Below are positions 56,501 through 64,000 of a DNA stretch of 64,000 nt, in pieces; position 1 is the first letter of the stretch; each line of letters starts with the position of its first letter. This DNA is from Cylindrospermopsis curvispora GIHE-G1. GTDB taxonomy: Bacteria; Cyanobacteriota; Cyanobacteriia; Cyanobacteriales; Nostocaceae. A program made the translations under genes and the position numbers. Where the stretch lies: positions 2,899,501-2,963,500 of the forward strand of contig NZ_CP060822.1 in NCBI RefSeq assembly GCF_014489415.1, read 5' to 3'. Under the pieces are notes generated by a model. It was not told the DNA's origin and made no database searches. It saw nothing but the letters and a program-made list of their open reading frames with translations.

Positions 56501-59015
56501 CCGAATTAACCAGTCCCTCACCAAACTCTTTGAAAAACACCGCATTGTGTTCTGGTATGATGCCAAACCGGAACTTGTCCGGGAATTTTTGGGTGGTGTA
56601 GAGAAAATAGAACTCACCAATAACCAGTTCGCCGTTAAGTACCGTATCCTGCACCAGGAACCGAAAAGTAAGTTCCTACTCTATCAAGAAACACCTCAAC
56701 CTCCTGACCTAGAAAACTGGTTGCTGGATGTTCAACTGGCCCACACAGAGTTTCGTGCTGACCAGACTTCTCTATGGCTCGCCGAACTGGAACTAAGTAG
56801 GGAGTTTACCCATTTGGTGCAAGGTCACATTGCCTTTTTCCAATCCTCTGAGCGGAGGGAGTTGCTTAAACGATTGATTACATCCCACGATACTATCACT
56901 CAAATCCAATTAAAGATGTTAGCTGTCTGCACCGGCTGTGGGTCGGACTCACGATTGGAAGCGATTCTGGAACAACTTTTAGGGGAGCTTTCTAGTGACT
57001 GTGCCCAGTATGAGAAAGGTCAAATTGGGGATAAATATCGCCTGATGGTACGGTGCGAGCTAGAGCAGTATTTTTGGGAGCAGATGAAGAACTGCTATGG
57101 TTACAGCTGTGCCAAACCAAGTATGAAGGATTTTGCTCTCCAACTCTTCAGCTACTGCTATTTTGAAAACTTTGCCTCCATCCCCAAAGGAACTCAAAAC
57201 CTCTCCTCCGACGCTGTGGTATTTCTCAAACGATGGAAGGATAGCATTAAATGTCAACATTCCTTCGAGACTTTATCCAGCTGGTGTGCTAAAGACCTTG
57301 GCATTGAACATGACCTAGGAGAAAGAGAGATTGGGGAACTGCTCGATGTGGACTACTTCCGCCTAATTGACCAAAGAATATTGAGCGAACTGGTGCGCGG
57401 TGTGGAGCAGAGAACTTTACTTGGTAGTGATGTTGCTCAGTGGATATGGCGGCGCAAGCAAAGCCATTGGTATGAAGAGTTTCAACACTACTACGAATGT
57501 GTTGGGGCCGCAGCTAAGTTTATACAGGAGTTAGATAGGGCATGCTTTACCATAGAATCCCTAGCTGAAGGGGTGGAAAAATACGCTAAATCATGGTTTC
57601 GCATCGACCAGCTTTACCGCAAAACTATCTACCATCTAGGCCGAGTCCCAGACTGTTCATTTATGGGAGGATTAGTTGATTTGATAGAAAACCTTTACGC
57701 TAACAATTACCTCTTAAAGCTGAATGATCACTGGCAATCATGGGTTGATCAGACTACGAGTTGGTCTGCACCATATATCTATCTCCAAAATAAATTTTTT
57801 CACCACTGGGTACTGCCCTTTCTCAACACAGATAAGAAAATATTTGTGATTATCTCCGACGCTTTGCGCTTTGAAATTGGTGATGAACTGATCAGCTTAA
57901 TCCGCCAAGAAGATCGTTACGAAGCCACCCTAGAATCAGCCATGGCCATGCTCCCAAGCTATACCCAGCTTGGTATGGCTGCCTTGCTCCCCCATAGCAC
58001 TCTCGCCATAGCTAATGATGGTTCGGTTTTAGTAGATTCTCAAAGTTCCATGGGAACCGAAAATCGTAAAAAACAAATCAAACGCGGACATTACAAACGT
58101 GCCACCGCCATAACCGCAGAAGATCTAAGAGAACTAAGCTCAGACGATCGTCGCACACTCTTCCGTGACCATGATTTGGTCTATGTGTATCATAACCACA
58201 TTGATGCCATAGGTGATAAACGAGAATCAGAGTCCCGAGTTTTTGATGCGGTTGAAGAAACCCTAGATGAACTCATCAAGCTGATTAAGAAACTAACCAG
58301 TGCAAATGCTAGTAATATATTGGTAACAGCAGACCACGGATTTATCTACCAGAACCGGGCGATCGAAGAGAGTGATTTTGCCAGTGATGAACCTCAGGGG
58401 GAACAGATCCTGTTTAAAAACCGCCGCTTCGTCCTGGGTAAGGGACTAAAAGAGACCCCCAGCCTACGTAAATTTACTTCCAATCAGCTTGGTCTACAAG
58501 GGGAACTAGAAGTGCAGATCCCCAAATCAATCAACCGTCTCCGTCTTAAAGGTTCGGGAAGTCGTTACGTCCATGGTGGCGCCTCCCTGCAAGAAGTGGT
58601 GATTCCTATTGTGAAGATCCACAAGAAGCGAACCAGTGATATCACTATGGTGGAAGTGGAAATTCTCCGGGGAGCTAGTTCTATTATCACAGCCACCCAA
58701 CTGACTGTAGTTATATACCAGACACAAGCAGTTACAGAAAAAGTACACCCCCGGTTTCTGCAAGCTGGAATCTATACTCAGACAGAGGAACTGATCTCCG
58801 ACTCCCATGACCTCACCTTTGACCTAGAATCAGAAAATCCCAGAGATAGGGAAATTTCCGTCACCTTCACCCTAACACGCAAAGCGGATGAAGCCAATGG
58901 ACAAGAGGTCTACTTGCGCCTTAACGAAAAACTACCCGGCACATCTCAACATAAGAAGTATAAACACCTTTCTTATACCATGCGCCGCTCGTTCACCAGT
59001 GACTTTGATTTTTAA
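56493..59015 (+). CDS. pglZ: BREX-1 phosphatase-like protein PglZ
   Basis: An 840-residue protein with an alkaline-phosphatase superfamily domain in the middle: FVIISDALRFEIGDEL near 451-466 and LVTADHGFIYQN near 610. The N terminus (KHRIVFWYDAK) and order fit type A PglZ of BREX-1. PglZ is a metal-dependent nuclease/phosphatase essential for BREX. It shares an ATGA-type overlap with the DUF1016 gene. Confidence 0.92.
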   Translation: MINRINQSLTKLFEKHRIVFWYDAKPELVREFLGGVEKIELTNNQFAVKYRILHQEPKSKFLLYQETPQPPDLENWLLDVQLAHTEFRADQTSLWLAELELSREFTHLVQGHIAFFQSSERRELLKRLITSHDTITQIQLKMLAVCTGCGSDSRLEAILEQLLGELSSDCAQYEKGQIGDKYRLMVRCELEQYFWEQMKNCYGYSCAKPSMKDFALQLFSYCYFENFASIPKGTQNLSSDAVVFLKRWKDSIKCQHSFETLSSWCAKDLGIEHDLGEREIGELLDVDYFRLIDQRILSELVRGVEQRTLLGSDVAQWIWRRKQSHWYEEFQHYYECVGAAAKFIQELDRACFTIESLAEGVEKYAKSWFRIDQLYRKTIYHLGRVPDCSFMGGLVDLIENLYANNYLLKLNDHWQSWVDQTTSWSAPYIYLQNKFFHHWVLPFLNTDKKIFVIISDALRFEIGDELISLIRQEDRYEATLESAMAMLPSYTQLGMAALLPHSTLAIANDGSVLVDSQSSMGTENRKKQIKRGHYKRATAITAEDLRELSSDDRRTLFRDHDLVYVYHNHIDAIGDKRESESRVFDAVEETLDELIKLIKKLTSANASNILVTADHGFIYQNRAIEESDFASDEPQGEQILFKNRRFVLGKGLKETPSLRKFTSNQLGLQGELEVQIPKSINRLRLKGSGSRYVHGGASLQEVVIPIVKIHKKRTSDITMVEVEILRGASSIITATQLTVVIYQTQAVTEKVHPRFLQAGIYTQTEELISDSHDLTFDLESENPRDREISVTFTLTRKADEANGQEVYLRLNEKLPGTSQHKKYKHLSYTMRRSFTSDFDF

Positions 59016-59030
59016 GTGGGAGGAACTGCT

Positions 59031-61052
59031 TTGAACAACCTGGATCAAAAGATAAATGCCCATTTTCCTGGACTTGTGGTGCGAAAAGACCTGGTTAAGA
59101 CGGTCAAAGGTAACGCCATCGTTCCTTCCTATGTACTCGAATACCTTCTCGGTCAGTATTGTGCCACCAATGACGAAGCCACTATTAACACAGGGATTGA
59201 AACAGTTAAGGAAATATTGCGGAAACATTATGTCCATCGCAACGAAGCAGGGCTGATTCGCTCTAATATTAGGGAAAAGGGACGTTATAAGGTCATAGAT
59301 AAGATCAGCGTCGAGTTGAACGAAAAGGCGGATGTGTATGAAGCCGAGTTTGGCAATCTGGGCATTAAGAAGGTGTTAGTTGATTCTAGCACAGTCAAGA
59401 GCCACCCCAAACTCCTAGTGAGTGGAGTGTGGTGCATTGCAGACCTGGAATACGAATTTAGCGAAGATAAGAATTCTAGTCCCTGGATTCTGGCCTCCCT
59501 AAAACCCATTCAACTATCTTACTTTGATTTTGATACTTACGTGCAGGCCCGCCAAGCATTCACCACGGAAGAATGGATTGACTTACTAGTCCAGAGTATT
59601 GGTTTTAACCCCGAGATGTTTGGTAGGCGAAGCAAGCTACTTCAGCTCATCCGTCTGATTCCATTTTGTGAGCGCAACTATAACCTAATTGAGCTTGGAC
59701 CCAAGGGGACTGGCAAATCCCACATTTTTTCCGAATTCTCCCCCCATGGCATCCTCATCTCCGGTGGCGAAGTAACCGTAGCCAAATTGTTTGTCAATAA
59801 TTCCACTGGTAGGATTGGTTTAGTTGGTTATTGGGATGTGGTGGCCTTTGATGAGTTTGCTGGTAAGCAAAAGAGTGTGAATAAATCTCTTGTAGACATC
59901 ATGAAGAACTACATGGCCAACAAATCCTTTTCACGAGGTATAGAAACCCTTGGAGCCGAAGCCTCCATGGTATTTGTAGGTAACACCAAGCATACAGTCC
60001 CCTATATGCTCAAGCACTCCGATCTTTTTGAAGAACTTCCCGACAAATTCCACGATTCCGCCTTCCTGGATCGCATTCATTTTTACATTCCCGGATGGGA
60101 AGTGGACATCATCCGGGGGGAAATGTTCTGCAATGGCTATGGTTTTGTCGTAGACTACCTAGCGGAAATTCTCCGAGCCATGCGTAACCTTGATTACTCA
60201 GATTACTATCATACTTACTTTTCCCTTTCTCCTGATATTTCCACCCGCGATCGCGATGGTATTCAAAAGACCTTTTCCGGTTTAATGAAACTCCTTTTTC
60301 CCCAGGGTAGTGGGACAGAGTCCGAGGTAGAGGAAATGTTACAAATTGCCATAGAGGGGCGCAAGCGGGTTAAAGATCAGCTATTGCGCATAGATTCTAC
60401 CTATAGGAAAGTTAACTTTGCCTACGAAAATAGAAAGGGCACCTGTAAAACTGTCACCACCCTGGAAGAAGAAGAGTATGCCAGCTTCTACCACCAGATC
60501 CTGACCGAAGAGAAAGAGAGACCATCATTATGGGAAGAGGAGAGAGAAGTTTTTCCACAGGAAGCGCACCTGACCTTTAAAGAGAATCAGCGAGGGGTTT
60601 CATTTGACACCCTGTTAGGTCCCTATTTAGAGGGTGCAAAGGAGATTACCATTACCGATCCCTACATCCGAGTTTTTCACCAGGCCTGCAACTTAATGGA
60701 CTTGATAGAAACCGTAATCAAGTTAAAGCCCAACAGAGACGAAGTAAAGATTAATTTAATTACAACCCTAGATGAATTAAAAGGGGAGCAACAGGTTGAG
60801 TATTTAGTGAAGATACAAGATTCCTGTAGTATTGCTGGGATTGATTTCAAGTGGGAATTTGATGGTACTTCTACCATTCACGCTCGACACATAGTGACAG
60901 ATACAGGCTGGAAGATATTATTAGACAGGGGATTAGACATATTTCAGCACTACGACCTAAAAGATGTGTTCTCGATTCCAAACCGATTGCAGGAGTTCCG
61001 GGGGTGTAAAGCTTTTGAGGTCACATTTCTCCGTTGTGACCCTGTCGATTAA
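59031..61052 (+). CDS. brxL: BREX Lon-like AAA+ protein BrxL
   Basis: A 673-residue protein. The open frame begins with GTG directly at the pglZ stop, but the TTG at 59031 has a GGGAGGA site (59018-59024) with correct spacing and gives MNNLDQKINAHFPG, the usual BrxL N terminus. Walker A is GPKGTGKS at 223-230, and the Walker B-like VVAFDEFAG follows. The C-terminal part (from about 560) resembles the Lon-like/PLD-type C-terminal domain of BrxL. BrxL is the DNA-binding translocase of type 1 BREX. It is the last gene of the operon. Confidence 0.92.
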   Translation: MNNLDQKINAHFPGLVVRKDLVKTVKGNAIVPSYVLEYLLGQYCATNDEATINTGIETVKEILRKHYVHRNEAGLIRSNIREKGRYKVIDKISVELNEKADVYEAEFGNLGIKKVLVDSSTVKSHPKLLVSGVWCIADLEYEFSEDKNSSPWILASLKPIQLSYFDFDTYVQARQAFTTEEWIDLLVQSIGFNPEMFGRRSKLLQLIRLIPFCERNYNLIELGPKGTGKSHIFSEFSPHGILISGGEVTVAKLFVNNSTGRIGLVGYWDVVAFDEFAGKQKSVNKSLVDIMKNYMANKSFSRGIETLGAEASMVFVGNTKHTVPYMLKHSDLFEELPDKFHDSAFLDRIHFYIPGWEVDIIRGEMFCNGYGFVVDYLAEILRAMRNLDYSDYYHTYFSLSPDISTRDRDGIQKTFSGLMKLLFPQGSGTESEVEEMLQIAIEGRKRVKDQLLRIDSTYRKVNFAYENRKGTCKTVTTLEEEEYASFYHQILTEEKERPSLWEEEREVFPQEAHLTFKENQRGVSFDTLLGPYLEGAKEITITDPYIRVFHQACNLMDLIETVIKLKPNRDEVKINLITTLDELKGEQQVEYLVKIQDSCSIAGIDFKWEFDGTSTIHARHIVTDTGWKILLDRGLDIFQHYDLKDVFSIPNRLQEFRGCKAFEVTFLRCDPVD

Positions 61053-61180
61053 TCTGATGTAAGTAGGTGAGTTGTAACCATAGGTTTACTGACACGCATC
61101 ACCAGATTTTTATAAATTTGATGTTGCGGTTGTGTGTAATCTACTAAACAAAGCAAAACTCCCGCATCACACAGAATCAT
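61049..61180 (-). pseudogene. 3'-truncated vapC (PIN toxin) remnant
   Basis: The minus strand encodes only 43 residues, MILCDAGVLLCLVDYTQPQH, then a short tail before a stop lying inside the brxL stop region. This is the first strand and Asp5 of a PIN-domain VapC toxin, and the remaining about 90 residues are missing. It overlaps the antitoxin gene by four bases, as intact vapBC pairs do. The cut coincides with the right edge of the BREX operon. Confidence 0.75.
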
Positions 61181-61437
61181 AAATCTAAACTCTGCTGACG
61201 ATATTTTTGGAGCAAACGTTGTTGATACTCATTCTGCGGTTCATGATTTAGTATAGGTAATTGATCAACCTTTTCAAACCACCGCTTCCACCTATCTGTT
61301 AAAGATTCTGAAGATTGAACATTAACTACTTGATTTTGCTTTTGTGCAATTAAGAAATTAATAAACTCATCCACTCTTGATATCAGAGGATCTGGTAATT
61401 GTTGTAACTTATTAACCACAACTTCACGAGTATTCAT
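61177..61437 (-). CDS. VapB-type (DUF2281-like) antitoxin
   Basis: An 86-residue protein with N-terminal VVVNKLQQLPDPLISRVDEFINFLIAQK, typical of short DUF2281/VapB-like antitoxins in cyanobacteria, and a disordered acidic/Gln-rich tail. The partner toxin gene that follows with an ATGA overlap is truncated, so the pair is probably non-functional, though the antitoxin may still act in trans. Confidence 0.75.
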   Translation of the reverse strand: MNTREVVVNKLQQLPDPLISRVDEFINFLIAQKQNQVVNVQSSESLTDRWKRWFEKVDQLPILNHEPQNEYQQRLLQKYRQQSLDL

Positions 61438-61548
61438 AGATTTATTCCTTTACTTTTTACTTAATAATAACCTAACTGGAAAATTGTGCCTCCCTACTTA
61501 TCACTGGGCGATCGCTTGTTAAAATAGTAAAACCAGCATTTTAAAACT

Positions 61549-61656
61549 ATGACAACTTTGTATGAACAAGATTTTGCTCTCTGGTCAGAAAAGATGGCTG
61601 ATCTAATTCCTAACGGGCGTTTTAAGGATGTGCGATCGCACTCTCAAATTATATAA
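61549..61656 (+). pseudogene. DUF29 family protein, N-terminal fragment
   Basis: 35 codons begin MTTLYEQDFALWSEKMADLI, the standard start of cyanobacterial DUF29 proteins (about 140-150 residues). After GRFKDV the reading runs into a HIP1-containing repeat and stops. DUF29 genes are themselves frequent in mobile, toxin-like contexts. Confidence 0.75.
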
Positions 61657-61766
61657 TCGATAAATGCAATAAATGCGATCGCTTATTGTTCCTGTTTGTG
61701 CTAAGTGGGTGAGAGTTGGTTTTTAAAAATATCTATGGTCTTATTTAGGAGTATATAAAAACCACA

Positions 61767-61802
61767 GGCGATCGCGAAGCACTCCATACAGGCGATCGCT
61801 CC
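61767..61802. repeat. short interspersed HIP1-type hairpin repeat
   Basis: GGCGATCGCGAAGCACTCC followed by ATACA and GGCGATCGCTCC. The same core (GCGATTGCGAAGCACTCC) is at 36965-36982 and a trimmed form (GAAGCACTCC) at 113-122. Confidence 0.65.
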
Positions 61803-61842
61803 TCTCTTCAATCTAGACTCCAGTTAGTTAGATAGAGATAAT

Positions 61843-62553
61843 TCAAGTTGTAAAGATTAAAGATTGCTGAGTTCCCGTTGTCTCAACCAAGCTTTTCATT
61901 TTGTTCACCTTTTTGGATCCTATTAAATTAAGGTAATAAGATTTATCTTCAATGACATTTTGAATCTCATTTTTACGGTATAATGCTACAAATAGTGCAG
62001 CTGCTCTTGCTTGACAATTCAGGGATTTTTTTGGATTAAAAGCGATATCAGAGAAACCTTCATAATGCAATAATTCATTTGCAAGTGATTTGTTTTGATG
62101 TAATGCTTTCAAATACAACCAATCATAGAATGCTGTTACTGGCTTTGAAGGAAAGTCCTCTTCAAAAAATTTATATCCTACAAAGTCACCAGAATTATGT
62201 ATTCTTTCATCTTTTTTTGCTTCTCTACTGGAAACATGATAGAGGTCTAAAAAAGGACCACCCTTGGTGAAAAATTTACTTCCCTGATATGCGCACTCAA
62301 CTGAAAGAGTATACTGATCCTTTGAAAACTTCAGGTTAAACGCACTCAAGTTAATACCTAAAGACTTTAAAGACTTTGAAGATATTTCCAAAACTGGATA
62401 TATGTTACACTTAGCTGCCGCATCGTGAAGTGAAGTGATTGACCTTTGATATTGTACTTTTGCAAAGCCAGGGTGCCACTCAAATTCTATCAACTTTTCT
62501 TCTACAAAAGGAAAAGTTTCAGGACTAGGAATAAAAATAGGACGCTTAGCCAT
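61843..62553 (-). CDS. NADAR-type antitoxin of a DarT1-like system
   Basis: A 236-residue protein starting MAKRPIFIPSPE, with the blocks FEWHPGFA, LSAFNL, AYQGSKFF and TAFYDWLYLKAL that mark the NADAR antitoxin family associated with DarT1. The NADAR fold removes ADP-ribose from DNA or free substrate and so reverses the toxin. The ATG at 62553 has an AGAAGG site 6 bases upstream. The open frame extends to 62628, but that portion overlaps the toxin gene. It follows the toxin gene by 34 bp. Base composition here looks more AT-rich than the BREX genes. Confidence 0.82.
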   Translation of the reverse strand: MAKRPIFIPSPETFPFVEEKLIEFEWHPGFAKVQYQRSITSLHDAAAKCNIYPVLEISSKSLKSLGINLSAFNLKFSKDQYTLSVECAYQGSKFFTKGGPFLDLYHVSSREAKKDERIHNSGDFVGYKFFEEDFPSKPVTAFYDWLYLKALHQNKSLANELLHYEGFSDIAFNPKKSLNCQARAAALFVALYRKNEIQNVIEDKSYYLNLIGSKKVNKMKSLVETTGTQQSLIFTT

Positions 62554-62587
62554 GTTCAACCTTCTTGTTTGAATTGTCTTAAATTTA

Positions 62588-63676
62588 TCATACATCAGTC
62601 TTCTTAGCTTGCCAAATTTTATAATCATTTCTAGGTTTAAAATAATACAGATTGACAGAAAATCTTTGTGGATAATTACTAGTATCTAAATTATCCCATT
62701 GTTTCATATCTTGTACACTATTAAAACAAACTTTGTCAATGAAGCATGGATCAATTTTATCAAAAACAAGAACTTCCGCTTGAGGGTTAGTTGTAAAGTT
62801 ATTTAGAATGTTTAAACTATTCCGTTCAATCCCTTCATAATCTTCAAACATTTCGATCAATGCTGAAGTTTCAGATCTGCTTCCCATTAAATCGGCAACT
62901 CTTGCATTGTTTGATGCTGCATTTTCCCTATAAAATTTACAGTTCAATTCCCATAATACTGAACGATTTAAAAGTAAAACGACCCATTTACTATCACTAG
63001 ATTTTTGTCTATATTTGAAAAACATTCTATAATTAGGAAAACTAATACTTAAACAAATTGCTTCTCTTTGAAAATCTATCCGGCGGTCATCATTATATAT
63101 AAAGTTAAAACCCATTTCGTCGAGTTGCGATCTTCCAATAAGACCAAACTCTAGAATGTTTTCTAAATTTTCAAGACGAGTAAAATGAACTAGACTTTCG
63201 ATTCCAATTCTATTGCATATATTCCTAATTTCATTTCTGCGCTGTTCATTTTGTTGATGTAATTTTTTACGTTCTTCTTCTTGTTCCCGTTGAATCCGTA
63301 ACTGTCCCAATTTTTCATCTCCAAAAACCTCCTTAGTTACACACTCAAGCCAACTAGGTTTTGAAGAATTTATATCTTTCCAAATTTCTTCCACTCTACA
63401 ACTTAACTCATGTATGTAGTTTTCTGAAATATCTCTTCCACTTAACCAAAACCTACTAACTTGCTCACCCTTTTCAGTTAGTTCAATTTCATACCATAAA
63501 GTAACAGTTTTATAACCTTTACCGTTGTCTAAAAATTGAGCTAACTCAGGATCTATTGTCCTAATTTTTGTAATATGAAAGAAAATTTTTCCATCAACAT
63601 TTGAAAAAGTACGACCTATAAATCCAAATCCTTTATCACTGTTGTAGTATTTGACAGTACCAAACTCTATTGTCAT
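62588..63676 (-). CDS. DarT-like DNA ADP-ribosyltransferase with N-terminal cold-shock domain
   Basis: A 362-residue fusion. Residues 1-80 form a cold-shock-like OB fold (FGTVKYYNSDKGFGFI, IFFHIT), residues 120-150 are a charged helical linker (IQREQEEERKKLHQQ), and residues 155-345 a DarT (DUF4433) domain. DarT marks are HFTRLENLENILEFGL at 164-179, the NDDRRID segment and the candidate catalytic Glu301 in NPQAEVLV. DarT enzymes ADP-ribosylate thymidine or guanosine in single-stranded DNA and stop replication. The downstream NADAR gene is the antitoxin. A cold-shock domain could help bind ssDNA. Confidence 0.82.
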   Translation of the reverse strand: MTIEFGTVKYYNSDKGFGFIGRTFSNVDGKIFFHITKIRTIDPELAQFLDNGKGYKTVTLWYEIELTEKGEQVSRFWLSGRDISENYIHELSCRVEEIWKDINSSKPSWLECVTKEVFGDEKLGQLRIQREQEEERKKLHQQNEQRRNEIRNICNRIGIESLVHFTRLENLENILEFGLIGRSQLDEMGFNFIYNDDRRIDFQREAICLSISFPNYRMFFKYRQKSSDSKWVVLLLNRSVLWELNCKFYRENAASNNARVADLMGSRSETSALIEMFEDYEGIERNSLNILNNFTTNPQAEVLVFDKIDPCFIDKVCFNSVQDMKQWDNLDTSNYPQRFSVNLYYFKPRNDYKIWQAKKTDV

Positions 63677-64000
63677 AAAATTAATTCCGTAAATTCGTCT
63701 TAAATTTTAACCAGATGTCTTCGATTTATTCCGATTATAATATGGATACTTAAATTGAACCACGATAAGTAAATATTTCTGCAGCAATTCATTAGTTAAT
63801 ACACAAAAATTAACATAAATTTATGATCAATACATTTCATTTAAGTAGGCTAAATCTATGATAATGTAGGGGGGTAAATTATTACGTGCACTAAAATGTC
63901 CCCCCGGGAGAAAGGTTTTTAAAAACCCTCCTCCTGGTAGGGTCAGCTGTCAACATTACAGTATCACTGGGCGATCGCTCTCAAGATAGTTAGATATAGT
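63677..64000. other. 324-bp right-edge spacer with hairpins
   Basis: No gene seen. It holds the promoter region of the DarT operon (AT-rich, 63680-63760), a GGGGGG/CCCCCC inverted pair (63869-63874 and 63900-63905), the palindrome GGTTTTTAAAAACC at 63914-63927, and a GCGATCGC HIP1 site at 63971. Confidence 0.5.

Larger units (their letters stand above)
61438..61842. other. 405-bp repeat-rich spacer with a DUF29 relic
   Basis: It contains a solo right arm of the MITE-like element (61484-61500, GTGCCTCCCTACTTA), a DUF29 gene fragment (61549-61656), a solo left arm (61702-61712) and a GCGATCGCGAAGCACTCC repeat pair (61767-61802). No intact gene is seen. Confidence 0.6.

Overview
The window looks like the chromosome of a filamentous, probably Nostocales-type, cyanobacterium. 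The evidence is dense GCGATCGC (HIP1) octamers, cyanobacterium-type genes (CrtO ketolase, ClpC, a ClpP3/ClpR cluster, CYP110-like P450, DUF3143, DUF2949 and DUF29 proteins), AT-rich base composition, and the familiar cyanobacterial hairpin repeat of the TGTTGGGTTTCGT type. A small-genome relative of Raphidiopsis or Dolichospermum is possible, but that is inference. No tRNA or rRNA gene was seen.

Layout. 1-36.6 kb is ordinary core genome: the tail of rpsU, a geranylgeranyl-reductase-like flavoprotein, a run of three clpP/clpR genes, two tandem VWA proteins, glgA, crtO, a dnaK-dnaJ-dnaJ chaperone cluster, a cdaA-uppS pair, lysA, rimI, clpC, a GH57 glucan enzyme, a zinc-type block (COG0523 GTPase, WD40 protein, ZnuA-like lipoprotein), a CYP110-like P450, TPR and DUF192 lipoproteins, an LCP ligase, manC, an ABC-2 exporter and tex. 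36.6-41.0 kb has no convincing intact gene. It holds inverted repeat arms, a 127-bp element with 14-bp terminal inverted repeats, and seven near-identical tandem copies of a 413-bp unit plus a partial eighth. The array abuts a diverged 136-bp copy of the tex 5' end. 41-45.2 kb is core again: a small membrane protein, a ClC-CBS-Usp protein and PmbA/TldE.

45.2-63.7 kb is a defence island. It holds a type 1 BREX operon (brxB, brxC, pglX, pglZ, brxL) with no brxA. Three accessory cargos sit inside the operon: a DUF433/PIN-like toxin-antitoxin pair, an overlapping RecF/ABC-like ATPase plus PD-(D/E)XK nuclease pair, and a shortened DUF1016 gene. Just upstream of the ATPase-nuclease pair lies a decayed, internally deleted second copy of the same module, reaching the pglX start. 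The island is bounded on the left by an IS200/IS605-like 3' end and on the right by a vapBC pair whose toxin is cut off beside the brxL stop. Beyond that lies a DarT/NADAR toxin-antitoxin operon in which the DarT-like ADP-ribosyltransferase has an N-terminal cold-shock domain.

How it fits together. BREX supplies phage resistance through the PglX methyltransferase and the BrxB/BrxC/PglZ/BrxL machinery. The nested modules look like second-layer or guard systems carried in the same transcription unit. The strongest candidates for something undescribed are the ATPase-nuclease pair with its fossil copy, the cold-shock-DarT fusion, and the 413-bp promoter-bearing satellite array.
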